This document shows positions 54,076-63,603 of a DNA stretch of 64,000 bases, in pieces. This DNA comes from Roseibium sp. MMSF_3412. Lineage in GTDB: Bacteria > Pseudomonadota > Alphaproteobacteria > Rhizobiales > Stappiaceae. The DNA lies in contig NZ_JASHJI010000011.1 in the NCBI RefSeq assembly GCF_030733265.1, positions 62,001 to 126,000 of the forward strand, written 5' to 3'. The notes under the pieces were generated by a model. The model saw nothing but the letters and a program-made list of their open reading frames with translations, did no database searches and was not told where the DNA came from. Position 1 is the first letter of the stretch, and each line of letters opens with the position of its first letter. The position numbers and the translations under genes are program-made.

Positions 54076-54738
54076 CTAAACCTGGTCCAGAAAGGCATCG
54101 CTGAGCGCTGCGACGAAGTTTTCCCTGCCGTAGCCGGCCGGAAGGCTGGCATGAGCGCCGGCGTCGATCCTGCGATCCTCACCAAGCAGAGACAAAAAGC
54201 GGTTGATGGCGCCGATGGCATCGATGGAAACCGGATCGATCAACATGATCGCATGCGCAAGAATAGCGCTTCTTTTCCTGTCCGCCTTGCCTCTTCGAAT
54301 GCGCATTGCGGTTCCGGCGAATTTCCGGTTGTTCAGTTGAACATTGAATTCACCGTCGCAGAAAGCACCCGGTTGCCAGCCCCTGCCTGCGCCCGCGCCG
54401 AGCGCCTTTTCGATCGGCGTGCACAGGCGGTCGTACTCCCGCTTCAGGTCGACGGGCTCTCCCGGCTCCGTCGCATAGACATGAGAGACATTGAGAATGC
54501 CGGTGCCTTGCGGGGTCACGTCTCCACCGGTGCTGCGCAGGCTGACCGGCCAGCCGTCCGCTTCCAGCGCAATCGCCGCACGCTCAAAGCCGGGCTTGCT
54601 GCTCAGGCTCTTTGGTGCGACCAGGCATTTCGGACTTTCCCAGAACCAGAGATGCCGGCGGCCGGGATCCCGGCTGACATCCTCAAGGAGGTCCATTTCC
54701 CTGGCCAGTGCCTCTGATGCATCCAGAAAATCAATCAA
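54076..54738 (-). CDS. lipoate-protein ligase A-like protein (BPL/LplA family)
   Basis: A 220-residue protein of the biotin/lipoate ligase superfamily. WFWESPKCLVAPKSLSSKPG at the N-terminus, VSLRSTGGDVTPQGTGILNV with the RxxGGxxxxHxPG-like region (here modified), and LAGTAMR-type KFAGTAMRIRRGKADRKRS with the lysine that contacts lipoyl-AMP are visible. The His of the classical motif is replaced by a Thr/Gln-rich stretch, so it may not be a true ligase. It could be an octanoyltransferase-like or hypothetical paralogue. A gap of ~320 bases separates it from dld. Confidence 0.7.
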   Translation of the reverse strand: MIDFLDASEALAREMDLLEDVSRDPGRRHLWFWESPKCLVAPKSLSSKPGFERAAIALEADGWPVSLRSTGGDVTPQGTGILNVSHVYATEPGEPVDLKREYDRLCTPIEKALGAGAGRGWQPGAFCDGEFNVQLNNRKFAGTAMRIRRGKADRKRSAILAHAIMLIDPVSIDAIGAINRFLSLLGEDRRIDAGAHASLPAGYGRENFVAALSDAFLDQV

Positions 54739-54961
54739 GGGTCACCCTCTGCGCCGCCCGAACCCAGGCTGGATCAGAGCACCTAATCCAACCCTCTGGC
54801 AAATACAACAGCGGCAGGCAGAAACTGTGCAGGTGATCCGGGCCTCCGGGCCGTTTGTTCTTGAGCTGCCACGTGGCCTGTTTCCTTGTGCGCCGCCTGA
54901 ACCGTGACATGCAGGTCCGTGCAACCTTGCTTTCCGCCGCTAACCCGCTCCGGCATGTCCT

Positions 54962-55873
54962 TCAGGAAACGGCATTCAGACCATCAACAGTCCGGACACG
55001 CTCCGCCACGTGCGTCACGAAACTCGAAATCCTTGCCGGAACGATGACCGAGGGTTGCCGGACAGCATAAAGCGGAAGCTGGCGCTGCGAATAATCAGGC
55101 AGGATCGGTACGACGTCACCGCGCGCAATATGACCGGAAAAAGCCCAGAGCGGACCAGTATGAATACCAAGTCCGTCAACAACGGCCTTCACGGCTGATC
55201 GAACCGAGTTGATCGCAACACCTCCCGGCGCGCGTTTGATGTGAACAACGGTTCCGTCCGGTCCCGTCAGTTCCAGGGGCTGCTGCCGGTTGCCCGGTGA
55301 GAAGAAAACGTGGTCGTGATGTGCCAGTTCAGCCGGATCGACTGGCGTCCCTCTGCGCCTAAGATACTCAGGCGAGGCGACCAGCGTACGCGGCACATCC
55401 GCCAGCTTTTTCGCGATCAGGCTGGAGTCCGGCAGGTTTCCCGCCCGAAGTGCAACGTCAATGCCGGTTTGGGCCAGGTCGACAAATCCACTCGCCAGTA
55501 TCAGGTCGAACTCAACGGCCGGATACTTGCGCCGATAGTCGAGAAGCCAGTCCGCGACAAACTCCTGGCCGAAATCAATTGCCGACGTCACACGCAACAG
55601 GCCGCCGGGAACAAGATCCTCTCCGCTGACTTCCGCTTCCAGTGCGTCGAGTTGATCAAAAATCGGCGACAGGCGCTCATAGTAGAGCTGGCCTTGCGCG
55701 GTCGCGGTCGTGACGTTTCCGCTGCGGTCCACAAGCTTTGTGCCAAGCCGTTTTTCCAGTTGGGTGATCCGCCGCGAAATGCCGGACGGATCCTGGTTCA
55801 GGGCGCGCGCGGCGGCCCGGATCGAGCCGAGCTCAACAACCTTGAGAAATGCAACTTCGCCTGCCTTCTTCAT
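54962..55873 (-). CDS. LysR family transcriptional regulator
   Basis: A 303-residue regulator. The N-terminal winged helix reads FLKVVELGSIRAAARALNQD and PSGISRRITQLEKRLGTKLV; the C-terminal periplasmic-binding-like effector domain follows (LLRVTSAIDFGQEFVADWLL). Start at MKKAGEVAF (55873). It is divergent from the Tat-exported SDR across ~240 bases, which is the normal LysR arrangement, so that SDR gene is the probable target. Confidence 0.92.
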   Translation of the reverse strand: MKKAGEVAFLKVVELGSIRAAARALNQDPSGISRRITQLEKRLGTKLVDRSGNVTTATAQGQLYYERLSPIFDQLDALEAEVSGEDLVPGGLLRVTSAIDFGQEFVADWLLDYRRKYPAVEFDLILASGFVDLAQTGIDVALRAGNLPDSSLIAKKLADVPRTLVASPEYLRRRGTPVDPAELAHHDHVFFSPGNRQQPLELTGPDGTVVHIKRAPGGVAINSVRSAVKAVVDGLGIHTGPLWAFSGHIARGDVVPILPDYSQRQLPLYAVRQPSVIVPARISSFVTHVAERVRTVDGLNAVS

Positions 55874-56113
55874 GCGAGTGTTGTAATTTCGTCTACACCT
55901 GAATGTCAAATCGACGACTGATGTCTGCTTTTCCGATCACTTAGGTTCATTCCGGCGAATGAAGAAACCGGAAGCAAAGCCGGGCCTCTCAATGGAACGA
56001 CCATGCCTATCACAGGAGGCGGCCGGAACACGGGCCACTTTGCGGCATTCGTCACACGCACCGCCATCTCGACCGATGGCGACCTCAACACGTCCAAAAA
56101 AGGAGACATTCAA

Positions 56114-56974
56114 ATGATCACCGAGAGCCATTCCGTATCGCGCCGGTCCGTTCTGACCGGAGTGGGTGTTGCAGCGCTGGCGGGCGCAGCAGCAACAAGC
56201 ACAAGCGCCGAGGCAGCGGCTTCAAAACCGCTTGCGGGCAAGGTTGCCATTGTTTCCGGTGCACGCAACAACATGGGACGTGCCTTCGCAGTCAATCTTG
56301 GTTCCATGGGTGCCGATGTCGTGGTGCATTATCACCGCGCCGAAACCCGCGACCAGGCGGAAGAGACTGTCCGCCTGGTCGAAGCGGAAGGCGCGCGTGC
56401 GGCCCTGACAATGGGAGACCTTGGTCAAGCCGAGAACGTTCGCGCCATGTACGATACGGCTGAACGGGCCTTTGGCGGCGTTGACATCGTGCTCAACAAC
56501 GCCGGTGCGATCCTCAAAAAACCGTTGGCCGAGTTTTCCGACGACGAGTTTGAAAGACTGGATGCGATCAACAACAGGGGCCTGTTTTACAGCCTGCGCG
56601 AAGCTGCGCTGCGCGTGCGCGACGGTGGCCGCATCATCAACACAGGCACCTCGCTTCTTGCCGGTGCCGCGCCAGGTTACACGATCTATTCCGGTACAAA
56701 GGCGCCGGTCGAGGAATACACACGCATGCTGGCAAAGGAACTGGGCGCGAAACGTATCACCGTGAATTCGTTTGCGCCCGGCCCCGTGGACACCCCGTTT
56801 TTCCATGGACAGGAAACCGAACAATCGGCGGCCTATGCCGCACGGTTGTCAACAGAGCAGCGCCTGGCGCTGGTCGAGGACATCGTGCCCATCGTCGCCT
56901 TTCTCGCAAGTCCCGAGTCCCAGTGGGTCAACGGACAAACGGTCTGGATCAACGGCGGCTACCTTACCCGATGA
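56114..56974 (+). CDS. short-chain dehydrogenase/reductase with a Tat signal peptide
   Basis: A 286-residue SDR. A twin-arginine signal precedes the fold: VSRRSVLTGVGVAALAGAA with Arg10-Arg11. The Rossmann part starts GKVAIVSGARNNMGRAFAV; NNAG is at 128-131, Ser180 in GTSLLAG, and the YxxxK pair Tyr192/Lys196 in TIYSGTKAPVEEY. AAAGGAG lies 11 bases before ATG 56114. NAD(P) is scarce in the periplasm, so export of an SDR is unusual. Either a cofactor is bound in the cytosol before Tat export, or the segment is not cleaved. Divergent from a LysR gene. Substrate unknown. Confidence 0.86.
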   Translation: MITESHSVSRRSVLTGVGVAALAGAAATSTSAEAAASKPLAGKVAIVSGARNNMGRAFAVNLGSMGADVVVHYHRAETRDQAEETVRLVEAEGARAALTMGDLGQAENVRAMYDTAERAFGGVDIVLNNAGAILKKPLAEFSDDEFERLDAINNRGLFYSLREAALRVRDGGRIINTGTSLLAGAAPGYTIYSGTKAPVEEYTRMLAKELGAKRITVNSFAPGPVDTPFFHGQETEQSAAYAARLSTEQRLALVEDIVPIVAFLASPESQWVNGQTVWINGGYLTR

Positions 56975-57253
56975 TCTGAAGGTTTCCGGAAGGCACCGGA
57001 CATTTGAGGTCTCGCGGGAGCGGGTGTTCCACAGGTGAGGAACGGCATTTGTCTTGCCGGCGAGGCAATGAAAATCGCCTGCCATTGAACACCCGCTGCC
57101 CATCACGACGGGCCTGCGCGCGATCCTAACCAAAACCTAACGCGGCACAAACCGGCTCAAAACCCCGCTCAATTATACCGGATGTCCTGGGAAGGCGCGC
57201 GGAAGCGCGTCTCCTTTCGAGGTTGTCGAAACACAGATCCAAGGACGTAACCA

Positions 57254-57736
57254 ATGAAGACCTACGGAACGAAAATCGCGGCGGTTTCCATGGCAATGGC
57301 CATGAGCCTCATGGCAAGTCAGGCTCTTGCCGTTGACGAGCACTACGTCGATGGCGGTGCTGTCGTCGGGGGAACCGACGTTGTTGCCTATCACACCGTT
57401 GGAGCGCCAACGCCGGGATCGTCGGAATTTGCGTCCGAGTATCAGGGCGCGACATGGCACTTTGCCTCTGCCGAGAACAAGGCGCTGTTTGATGCCGATC
57501 CTGCCAAATATGCACCGGCCTATGGCGGTTGGTGCTCAGCCGGCGCAAGCAAGGGCAAGAAAGTGCCGACCCAGCCCGACCTTTGGGCCATCGTTGACGG
57601 CCAGCTTTACCTCAACAGCAGTCCGGCAGCCCACAACAAACTCTTTCTCGCCGACACAGAGACCGTGATCTCAAAAGGCGAATCGAACTGGAAAGTGATT
57701 TTCGCAACGTCCCGCGAAGCGCTGCTGGCAGAATAG
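57254..57736 (+). CDS. YHS domain-containing exported protein
   Basis: A 160-residue periplasmic protein. The signal peptide (IAAVSMAMAMSLMASQALAV) is followed by the YHS region: VDGGAVVGGTDVVAYHTVGA, AENKALFDADPAKYAPAYGG, then WCSAGASKGKKVPTQPDLWA. The YHS Cys is C(W)CSAG-type. YHS proteins bind metals, often copper, or protein partners. ATG at 57254 is the natural signal start. It stands alone, between the SDR and a two-component system. Confidence 0.88.
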   Translation: MKTYGTKIAAVSMAMAMSLMASQALAVDEHYVDGGAVVGGTDVVAYHTVGAPTPGSSEFASEYQGATWHFASAENKALFDADPAKYAPAYGGWCSAGASKGKKVPTQPDLWAIVDGQLYLNSSPAAHNKLFLADTETVISKGESNWKVIFATSREALLAE

Positions 57737-57820
57737 GCTTCTGCCCCGTGCGCCGGCTTGCTCCCAGGGCCGGCGCACATCCAATCAACTTGCGGTCTCC
57801 GGATCGTTATTGGACGGACA

Positions 57821-58591
57821 ATGCAAACGAATGCACCCTGCCATCCGTTGCAATACGCGTCCGGGAGGGTGGACGACATCGCTGCCAGAGCCAAAATTCT
57901 TGTGGTCGAAGACGACGAGAACATTCTCAATCTTTTGAGCGCTTATCTTGAAAGTGCGGGCCATGACGTGGAAGAGCACCAGGACGGCCTGATGGGCTAC
58001 AAGGCGGCTCTGACGGACACGTTCGACATGTGTATCTTCGATGTCATGCTGCCGCACAGAACCGGGACGGAGATCGCCGAGGCCATGCGCTCCCAGGGTT
58101 CGTCAACACCCGTCCTGTTCCTGACGGCGCTCGGTTCAGAAGCCAATGTGCTTCAGGGCTTTGCGGCCGGGGCGGATGACTATGTCGTCAAACCCTTCTC
58201 ACCACGCGAACTCGTGGTCCGCATTCAGGCAATCCTGCGCCGCAGCCAGGCGGCCGGGGCGTGCCTTGAAGAGGTGGTCGAAGCCGGCCCGCTGAGGCTC
58301 GACCTCGAACAGCCAACCTGCGAGCTGTCCGGTCAAACCATCGCACTGACGCCCTACGAGCACAAGATTCTGCGGCGTCTTCTCGAGCAACCCGGCAGGG
58401 TGCTGTCGCGCGGGCAGCTGATCACGCTTCTTTATGGAAACGACGCGGCGGTCGGGCCGAAGGCAATCGATGTGCATGTCCACAATCTGCGCACCAAACT
58501 TGGCGATGAAACCGGAGCAATGATCGAGACAGTGCGCGGATTTGGCTACCGGTTTTCACCCGCGATGCGCCCGGGTCAGATGCTGTCGTGA
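57821..58591 (+). CDS. OmpR-family response regulator
   Basis: A ~256-residue regulator (240 from the alternative GTG at 57869, which is directly preceded by GGGAGG). Receiver domain: KILVVEDDENILNLLSAYLE, phospho-acceptor Asp in CIFDVMLPHRTG, Lys in DDYVVKPFSPREL. The C-terminal winged helix is typical (LTPYEHKILRRLLEQPGRVL, KAIDVHVHNLRTKLGDE, ETVRGFGYRF). Its stop overlaps the GTG start of the sensor kinase, so the pair is co-translated. Target genes unknown. Confidence 0.92.
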   Translation: MQTNAPCHPLQYASGRVDDIAARAKILVVEDDENILNLLSAYLESAGHDVEEHQDGLMGYKAALTDTFDMCIFDVMLPHRTGTEIAEAMRSQGSSTPVLFLTALGSEANVLQGFAAGADDYVVKPFSPRELVVRIQAILRRSQAAGACLEEVVEAGPLRLDLEQPTCELSGQTIALTPYEHKILRRLLEQPGRVLSRGQLITLLYGNDAAVGPKAIDVHVHNLRTKLGDETGAMIETVRGFGYRFSPAMRPGQMLS

Positions 58592-59727
58592 AGCACCGCC
58601 TGCACAGGATCCCGTGGCTTACGCTTCAGATAATCGCGGCAAACACCGCGATCGTTCTGATGCTGGGAATTGCGTGGTACTGGCTTTTTCTGGGACAAAG
58701 CACGACCTACTCCGACCGGCTGATGTCAACATTCAACATCGAACCGGGCCAGGTCCATGCCATGTTCGTGGACGAGGTTGAGCGTCAACTCTGGACAAGT
58801 ATCTCGATCGGGCTGGTTTTTGCCGTTGCTGCATCCATCGGGGTGACGCTTCTGATCGTCCGCCCTCTCGGTGTGCTTGCCCGAACCACAGACAGGCTGC
58901 GCCAGGGCGATTACAGCGTGCGCGCAAAAACACAGTCGGGAGAGGTCGGGCAGCTGGCAGATACGGTCAATGCGCTCGCAGCGGCACTTCAGCGGGAAGA
59001 GGAGCGCCGCGCACGATATCTTGCCGATCTCGGACATGAATTGCGGACGCCGATCACCAGTCTGCGCGGCTATACCGAAGGCCTGGAAGACGGTGTTTTC
59101 CAGGCTGATACCAAGTTCTTCTCGCTCATGTCGGATGAGCTCAATCATTTGACGACCCTCACCCATTCCATCGAAGCGCTGGAACTCTCTCCCGACGACG
59201 AGGACCCTGAATGCACAGGTGCAGACGTGGCGTTCGTATTGGAAGACCTGCGGCGCCGGTGGCAGACCCAGTTCCGGGCAAAGAGCCTTCAGCTGTCGGT
59301 GGATGCCGATGAACCGTGCCCCGACAAACGTATTGCACTCTCGCAAAAATCCCTGCGGCACATCATCGATAACCTGATGTCGAACATGCTGAGATACGCC
59401 GATGCGGACACCGACTGCCGCGTTGTTGTTTCAAGGCACGGGCCGCAAGGATTTGAAATGGTCTTCAGCAACGGCGCAAGGGACTTGCCGGCGCAGGATG
59501 TGCCCCTGCTTTTCGATCGTTTTTTTCGCGTCTCGCACAGCCGGACCCGGGATCGCGATACGCATTCCAGCGGGCTTGGACTGTCCATTGTGAAGCAGCT
59601 TTGCCTCGGAAGCGGTGGTTCGGTTCATGCCGAGATCCATGAAGGCAGATTGAGCTTTGTCGTCCGGCTGCCTCTCTTGGAAGCAGGGCCGGCCCGGGGG
59701 CCGATCGTCTCCCGGGCGTGCAGCTGA
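58588..59727 (+). CDS. sensor histidine kinase
   Basis: A 379-residue membrane kinase, partner of the response regulator just upstream (GTGA overlap). Two transmembrane helices (~12-34 and ~68-91) flank a very short periplasmic part of about 35 residues. A HAMP domain follows. The H-box is DLGHELRTPITSLRGY (His150), the N-box DNLMSNMLRYA (262-266) and the G-box SGLGLSIVKQL (~328). With so small a sensor loop, the stimulus may be sensed in the membrane or by a partner. Confidence 0.92.
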   Translation: MKHRLHRIPWLTLQIIAANTAIVLMLGIAWYWLFLGQSTTYSDRLMSTFNIEPGQVHAMFVDEVERQLWTSISIGLVFAVAASIGVTLLIVRPLGVLARTTDRLRQGDYSVRAKTQSGEVGQLADTVNALAAALQREEERRARYLADLGHELRTPITSLRGYTEGLEDGVFQADTKFFSLMSDELNHLTTLTHSIEALELSPDDEDPECTGADVAFVLEDLRRRWQTQFRAKSLQLSVDADEPCPDKRIALSQKSLRHIIDNLMSNMLRYADADTDCRVVVSRHGPQGFEMVFSNGARDLPAQDVPLLFDRFFRVSHSRTRDRDTHSSGLGLSIVKQLCLGSGGSVHAEIHEGRLSFVVRLPLLEAGPARGPIVSRACS

Positions 59728-59897
59728 GCCTTGGTCCCGGGCCCCGCTATCGTGAACCGCTCGAGACGAGGGTCGGCTTTTCGTCTGACCTTGAGTTCGG
59801 ATCTTCCCGTTCGCTCACAAGAATAAGGTTACAGCAGCTCCAGCCCAGCGCCGTCCGATTGCGGCGCCGATGGGCAAAATCGCGCGATCCGATCCCC

Positions 59898-61445
59898 TCA
59901 GGCGTTTGCGCTTCGCTTCGGGCGAATGCTCCAGGAGATCGCAATCACGGTAAACAGCAGGACAACGGGCAGAAGCGCCAAGGGACTTCCCGCTGCGACA
60001 AGCGCGGTGCCGGCCGCACAGGAAATGGACGCTGCGGCCTCCGCGAGCGTTGAGGCCTTCGAAGCGACCTGCCTGCGCCGGAAGTTTGTGCGCTTGGCCT
60101 GGGCACGAAACCAGAGCTGAACCAGGATTGCGCTTGCTGCAGCCGTCATTGCACCGGCAAAGGTCACCAGTGCGCCCCACACCGACAGGAGGGCCATGCA
60201 CAGCGACATCGGCAGCACGATTGCAGCGACAAGCGTCAGGACCGACAACACTTTCGCCCACAGGCGTGTAAAATCAGAGATCGGGGCCGTTGCAATCAGA
60301 TCGGGTGCATCTTCACCGGAGATGGTCAGCCAGGCGAGGCCGCCGGCAAGCTGTCCGACCGCCATGACGATAACGGGTGCGATGATCACGGAAATCTCGG
60401 TGTTCTCGCCGAAACTGACCCACAGCATGACAGCCGGAGGTATGAGGTAGAGAACCTGCATGAGTGTCTGGGACACAAGCCAGGGGTCGCGGGCGATCAG
60501 CGTGAGTTCCTTGTGTACGAGCGCGCCGAGCGGTGCATGGCCGCGAAAAGCCCGTCCCGATGCCCGGCCACGCGGCGTCCTTTCCGTGACACCGAGGGCA
60601 GAAACGACAATACGGCGAAACTGGACCGCGCCGCACCAGGCTCCCCCGGCAAAAAACAGGACGGAGGCTGCGAAGAACAGAAGCACGGCGCTTGTCTGTC
60701 CGGCGACCGCATGCGCGGGGAACCACCACGGCGAACCTTCGGCCGGCGCATGATGTGCCAGGAAGGCGGGATCGAAAAGCACGAAGCGGGAGATTGACCC
60801 GAAGGACAGGATCGCAACCACCTGCATCCCGATGAGGAAGGCCGCACCGACAACGGCAGCGAGAATTTGTGCATAGAGGCGTGTGCGCTGCGGGCCAACC
60901 ATGCGGAACAGCGCGAGCGTGATCAGCACCCCTGACCCGGTTGCGGTCAGCGATACGGCCAGGAGAACCGCATATCCCGACAGCCAGCGTTCCCCGCCGA
61001 GCACCACGGCAACATTGAGGAATGGAGAAATGACCAGCGCCGACATCACCCAGCTTGTCAAAGCCATCATCACGATGCGCACAAGAAACAGGTCACGCGA
61101 GGGCGCGGGCGAAGACAGGATCAGGTCAAGGTCGTCACGGGCGTAGAAAGCGCGCGTAACCGACTCCATCGCCTGCGACAGCATCATGGTGAAGCTGAGC
61201 AGAACCGTGACCGAAAGCATTGCGAGCGCGGTGTGATCGAGAACAAATCCTGAGCTCAAATGGGGTGAAAGCACCGCATAGGCGATCAAGTGCATGATCG
61301 TATAGAACATGCTCATGCCGATCAGCGCACGCCGCAGGCTCGTGTTGCGCCAGCCCGAAAACATCCAGGCCCAGTCCCGCCAGGCGAGCCGCAACTCATG
61401 CCGCGAAAAGCGCAACAGGGCGGAAGGTGCAGCAATCGCACTCAT
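59898..61445 (-). CDS. ABC transporter permease (ABC-2 type, exporter-like)
   Basis: A 515-residue membrane protein with roughly 12 hydrophobic segments (e.g. AMLSVTVLLSFTMMLSQAME, AQILAAVVGAAFLIGMQVV). It is the membrane component for the ATPase whose stop it overlaps (ATGA). No periplasmic binding domain; this layout fits ABC-2 type export of an unknown substrate such as a lipid, polysaccharide or ion. Convergent with the histidine kinase across ~170 bases. Confidence 0.85.
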   Translation of the reverse strand: MSAIAAPSALLRFSRHELRLAWRDWAWMFSGWRNTSLRRALIGMSMFYTIMHLIAYAVLSPHLSSGFVLDHTALAMLSVTVLLSFTMMLSQAMESVTRAFYARDDLDLILSSPAPSRDLFLVRIVMMALTSWVMSALVISPFLNVAVVLGGERWLSGYAVLLAVSLTATGSGVLITLALFRMVGPQRTRLYAQILAAVVGAAFLIGMQVVAILSFGSISRFVLFDPAFLAHHAPAEGSPWWFPAHAVAGQTSAVLLFFAASVLFFAGGAWCGAVQFRRIVVSALGVTERTPRGRASGRAFRGHAPLGALVHKELTLIARDPWLVSQTLMQVLYLIPPAVMLWVSFGENTEISVIIAPVIVMAVGQLAGGLAWLTISGEDAPDLIATAPISDFTRLWAKVLSVLTLVAAIVLPMSLCMALLSVWGALVTFAGAMTAAASAILVQLWFRAQAKRTNFRRRQVASKASTLAEAAASISCAAGTALVAAGSPLALLPVVLLFTVIAISWSIRPKRSANA

Positions 61446-62239
61446 GCGACTTTTTCTTCGAGGTGATCCGCTTCGCCCGGCTGCGCGCCTCCTTCGCTGT
61501 CACCGCCCACGATTTCAAGGAATATGTCCTCAAGAGAATTTCCATCTGCGCTTGCCCGTTCGCGCAACTCTTCGAGCGTTCCTTCGGCCACAAGCTTACC
61601 CCGCGCGATAATCCCGATGCGGTCAGCCATGCGCTCCGCAACCTCAAGGATATGCGTCGTCATGATGATCGACACGCCCTGCTCAACAAGACCGGACAGA
61701 ACCTTCTTCACCTGCCGCGCAGATCCGGCATCCAGTCCGGTGAGCGGCTCATCGAGAATGATCAGGCGCGGTTCGTGGATCAGGGCACCGGCAAGCGCCA
61801 CTTTCTGGCGCATGCCCTTGGAGAACCCGCCGCAGCGTTCATTGGAATGAGGGGCCAATCCGAAGGACTCCAGCAGCGTATCGGCCCTGAAGCGGGCGTG
61901 ATCCGGTTCCATGCTCCAAAGGCCGGCGACGAACTCAAGATACTCCAGCGGTGTCAGCTTGTCGTAGACCATGGGTTCGTCCGGAACCCAGGCCAGGACC
62001 TGCTTGGCGGCAATCGGGTCCGCGAAAGCATCAATGCCGCAGATCCTCACGGCGCCCGCATCGGCCTCCAGCAAGCCGGCCACCATCCGCAACGTCGTCG
62101 TTTTGCCGGCGCCGTTGGGACCCAGCAACGCGTAGAACTCACCTGCACGCACCGTCAACGAGAGGTCGTTGACAGCCGGTTCGCTGAAGCGCTTGTGCAG
62201 ATTGAGAATGTCGAGGGCAACGGGACTGGCGGACGGCAT
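61442..62239 (-). CDS. ABC transporter ATP-binding protein
   Basis: A 265-residue ATPase. Walker A GPNGAGKTTTLRMVAG, signature GGFSKGMRQKVALAGAL, Walker B LIILDEPLTGLDAG and the switch His in TTHILEVAERMAD are intact. It is the DrrA/CcmA-type single-domain exporter ATPase and pairs with the following permease by overlap. Substrate unknown. Confidence 0.92.
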   Translation of the reverse strand: MPSASPVALDILNLHKRFSEPAVNDLSLTVRAGEFYALLGPNGAGKTTTLRMVAGLLEADAGAVRICGIDAFADPIAAKQVLAWVPDEPMVYDKLTPLEYLEFVAGLWSMEPDHARFRADTLLESFGLAPHSNERCGGFSKGMRQKVALAGALIHEPRLIILDEPLTGLDAGSARQVKKVLSGLVEQGVSIIMTTHILEVAERMADRIGIIARGKLVAEGTLEELRERASADGNSLEDIFLEIVGGDSEGGAQPGEADHLEEKVA

Positions 62240-62604
62240 CTAGCTCTCGTCTACAGGGGGTTTCCGCCAGCATACCGGAGGGACCTTTCGGTAACGTAAA
62301 ACACGGCAATGTGCGACGGGCTCCGGTTCTGCCGGCGCGCGCCAAGGTCCAGCCGGCATCACGACAGCCGCGCAAGTGATACCCGTGAAATAGAGCGCCT
62401 GTCCGGTTCGGTTCTTCACACAACGCAACCAAGTCTGCGCGGGCACGGACGTTCTATGAAGACAAATTGTCATCTGTTTTCTTCAAGACGCAAGTATCTG
62501 ACTCTGCATTATCTTTTCTCAGCCGGCTTTGTACCGCCCTTGAACCGGGGAAACCGTGCCCCCATGTGACCGGCATTAAGTTAGTTTATTTTTGGATTGT
62601 TAAA
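62240..62604. other. intergenic region, no gene seen
   Basis: About 365 bases between divergent genes; presumably contains both promoters. No convincing ORF, hairpin or repeat was seen. A longer open frame upstream of 62605 is not needed for the OmpA-domain protein. Confidence 0.5.
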
Positions 62605-63525
62605 ATGGATTGGAAAACAGAGCTTTCTTCGCGCTGGGCGATTGCGCCCGTGCGGTCGTTTTCGGGTGGTGAAATCATCACCGCCGGATTTTACCACTAC
62701 AAGCTGCGCAACAGGGACACCAACGACGTCTGCACGATCGCGTTTTACGGGATCGGCGGAGGCCTGTCGGTCGTTCCGGCAGCCTATTCTGAGAACCTCA
62801 GGTACTACTACAAGAACCTGCGGTCGAAGCGCCCGACCAGCTTCCAGGATCTCAATCTGCGCCGGGCCCAGCTGGTCATCGGCTCCATCCAGGCGCTGAG
62901 CGGGCAGAACGCATCGGGTTTCGTGCTGAACATCCTCGATGGGTATTCCGGCTACTCCAAACCGCTCATGGTCTACAAATCGATCAGCGGTTCGGGCGAC
63001 TTTGGCTATGAAGACAGCATAGGCACACCGACCGCCGGCATCGATATTCACGACGGTCTCATCCACGTGAAGTGGGATGAGGTTGAACGCGGCCTGCCCG
63101 ACCACGATGACCCGATCGCGCCCGAATGGAACGACCCGGTGATCCCTTACGAAGATCCGCCTGCCCCGCCGCCCCGCGGCAAGAAAAAAGTGCGTCTGGA
63201 GGCAGATGTGCTGTTCGGCTTCGACCGTCACGATCTGCGTCCGGAAGCCATATCCCGGCTCGGGGCGGTCGCCTACGAGATCAACAAGCGCACAGCGCCC
63301 AACGTCACGATCGAAGGACATGCCGATTCCACGGGCAGGCCCGGCTACAACGAGCGGCTGTCGCGCCGACGCGCCGAAGCGGTCAAGAACTGGTTTGTCA
63401 GCAAGGGTGTCTACAACGCGCCCCGTTTTTCTGTGGTCGGCAAGGGCGAGGAAGAGCCGGTCGCCGACAACAAGACACCGGCCGGCCGCGCGCAGAACCG
63501 GCGCGTCGAGATCACGATCGAATAG
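62605..63525 (+). CDS. OmpA C-terminal domain protein without a recognisable signal peptide
   Basis: A 306-residue protein. Residues ~1-170 are an unassigned domain rich in aromatic residues (IITAGFYHYKLRNRDTNDVC, AYSENLRYYYKNL). A proline-rich linker (PPAPPPRGKKK) follows, then residues ~200-306 are a peptidoglycan-binding OmpA/MotB domain: ADVLFGFDRHDLRPEA, VTIEGHADSTGRPGYNERLS, RRRAEAVKNWFVSKGV, and AQNRRVEITIE. No Sec signal is visible at MDWKTELSSRW, which is unusual for this normally periplasmic domain. The frame is open further upstream, but that part also lacks a good signal. Confidence 0.8.
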   Translation: MDWKTELSSRWAIAPVRSFSGGEIITAGFYHYKLRNRDTNDVCTIAFYGIGGGLSVVPAAYSENLRYYYKNLRSKRPTSFQDLNLRRAQLVIGSIQALSGQNASGFVLNILDGYSGYSKPLMVYKSISGSGDFGYEDSIGTPTAGIDIHDGLIHVKWDEVERGLPDHDDPIAPEWNDPVIPYEDPPAPPPRGKKKVRLEADVLFGFDRHDLRPEAISRLGAVAYEINKRTAPNVTIEGHADSTGRPGYNERLSRRRAEAVKNWFVSKGVYNAPRFSVVGKGEEEPVADNKTPAGRAQNRRVEITIE

Positions 63526-63603
63526 GGGTGATGCCAGAGAACGGCATCGCTTCTTGCACTCGACGCCGGTGAAAGACGAAGTTCGCTTCTCGTAGGTCCG
63601 TCA

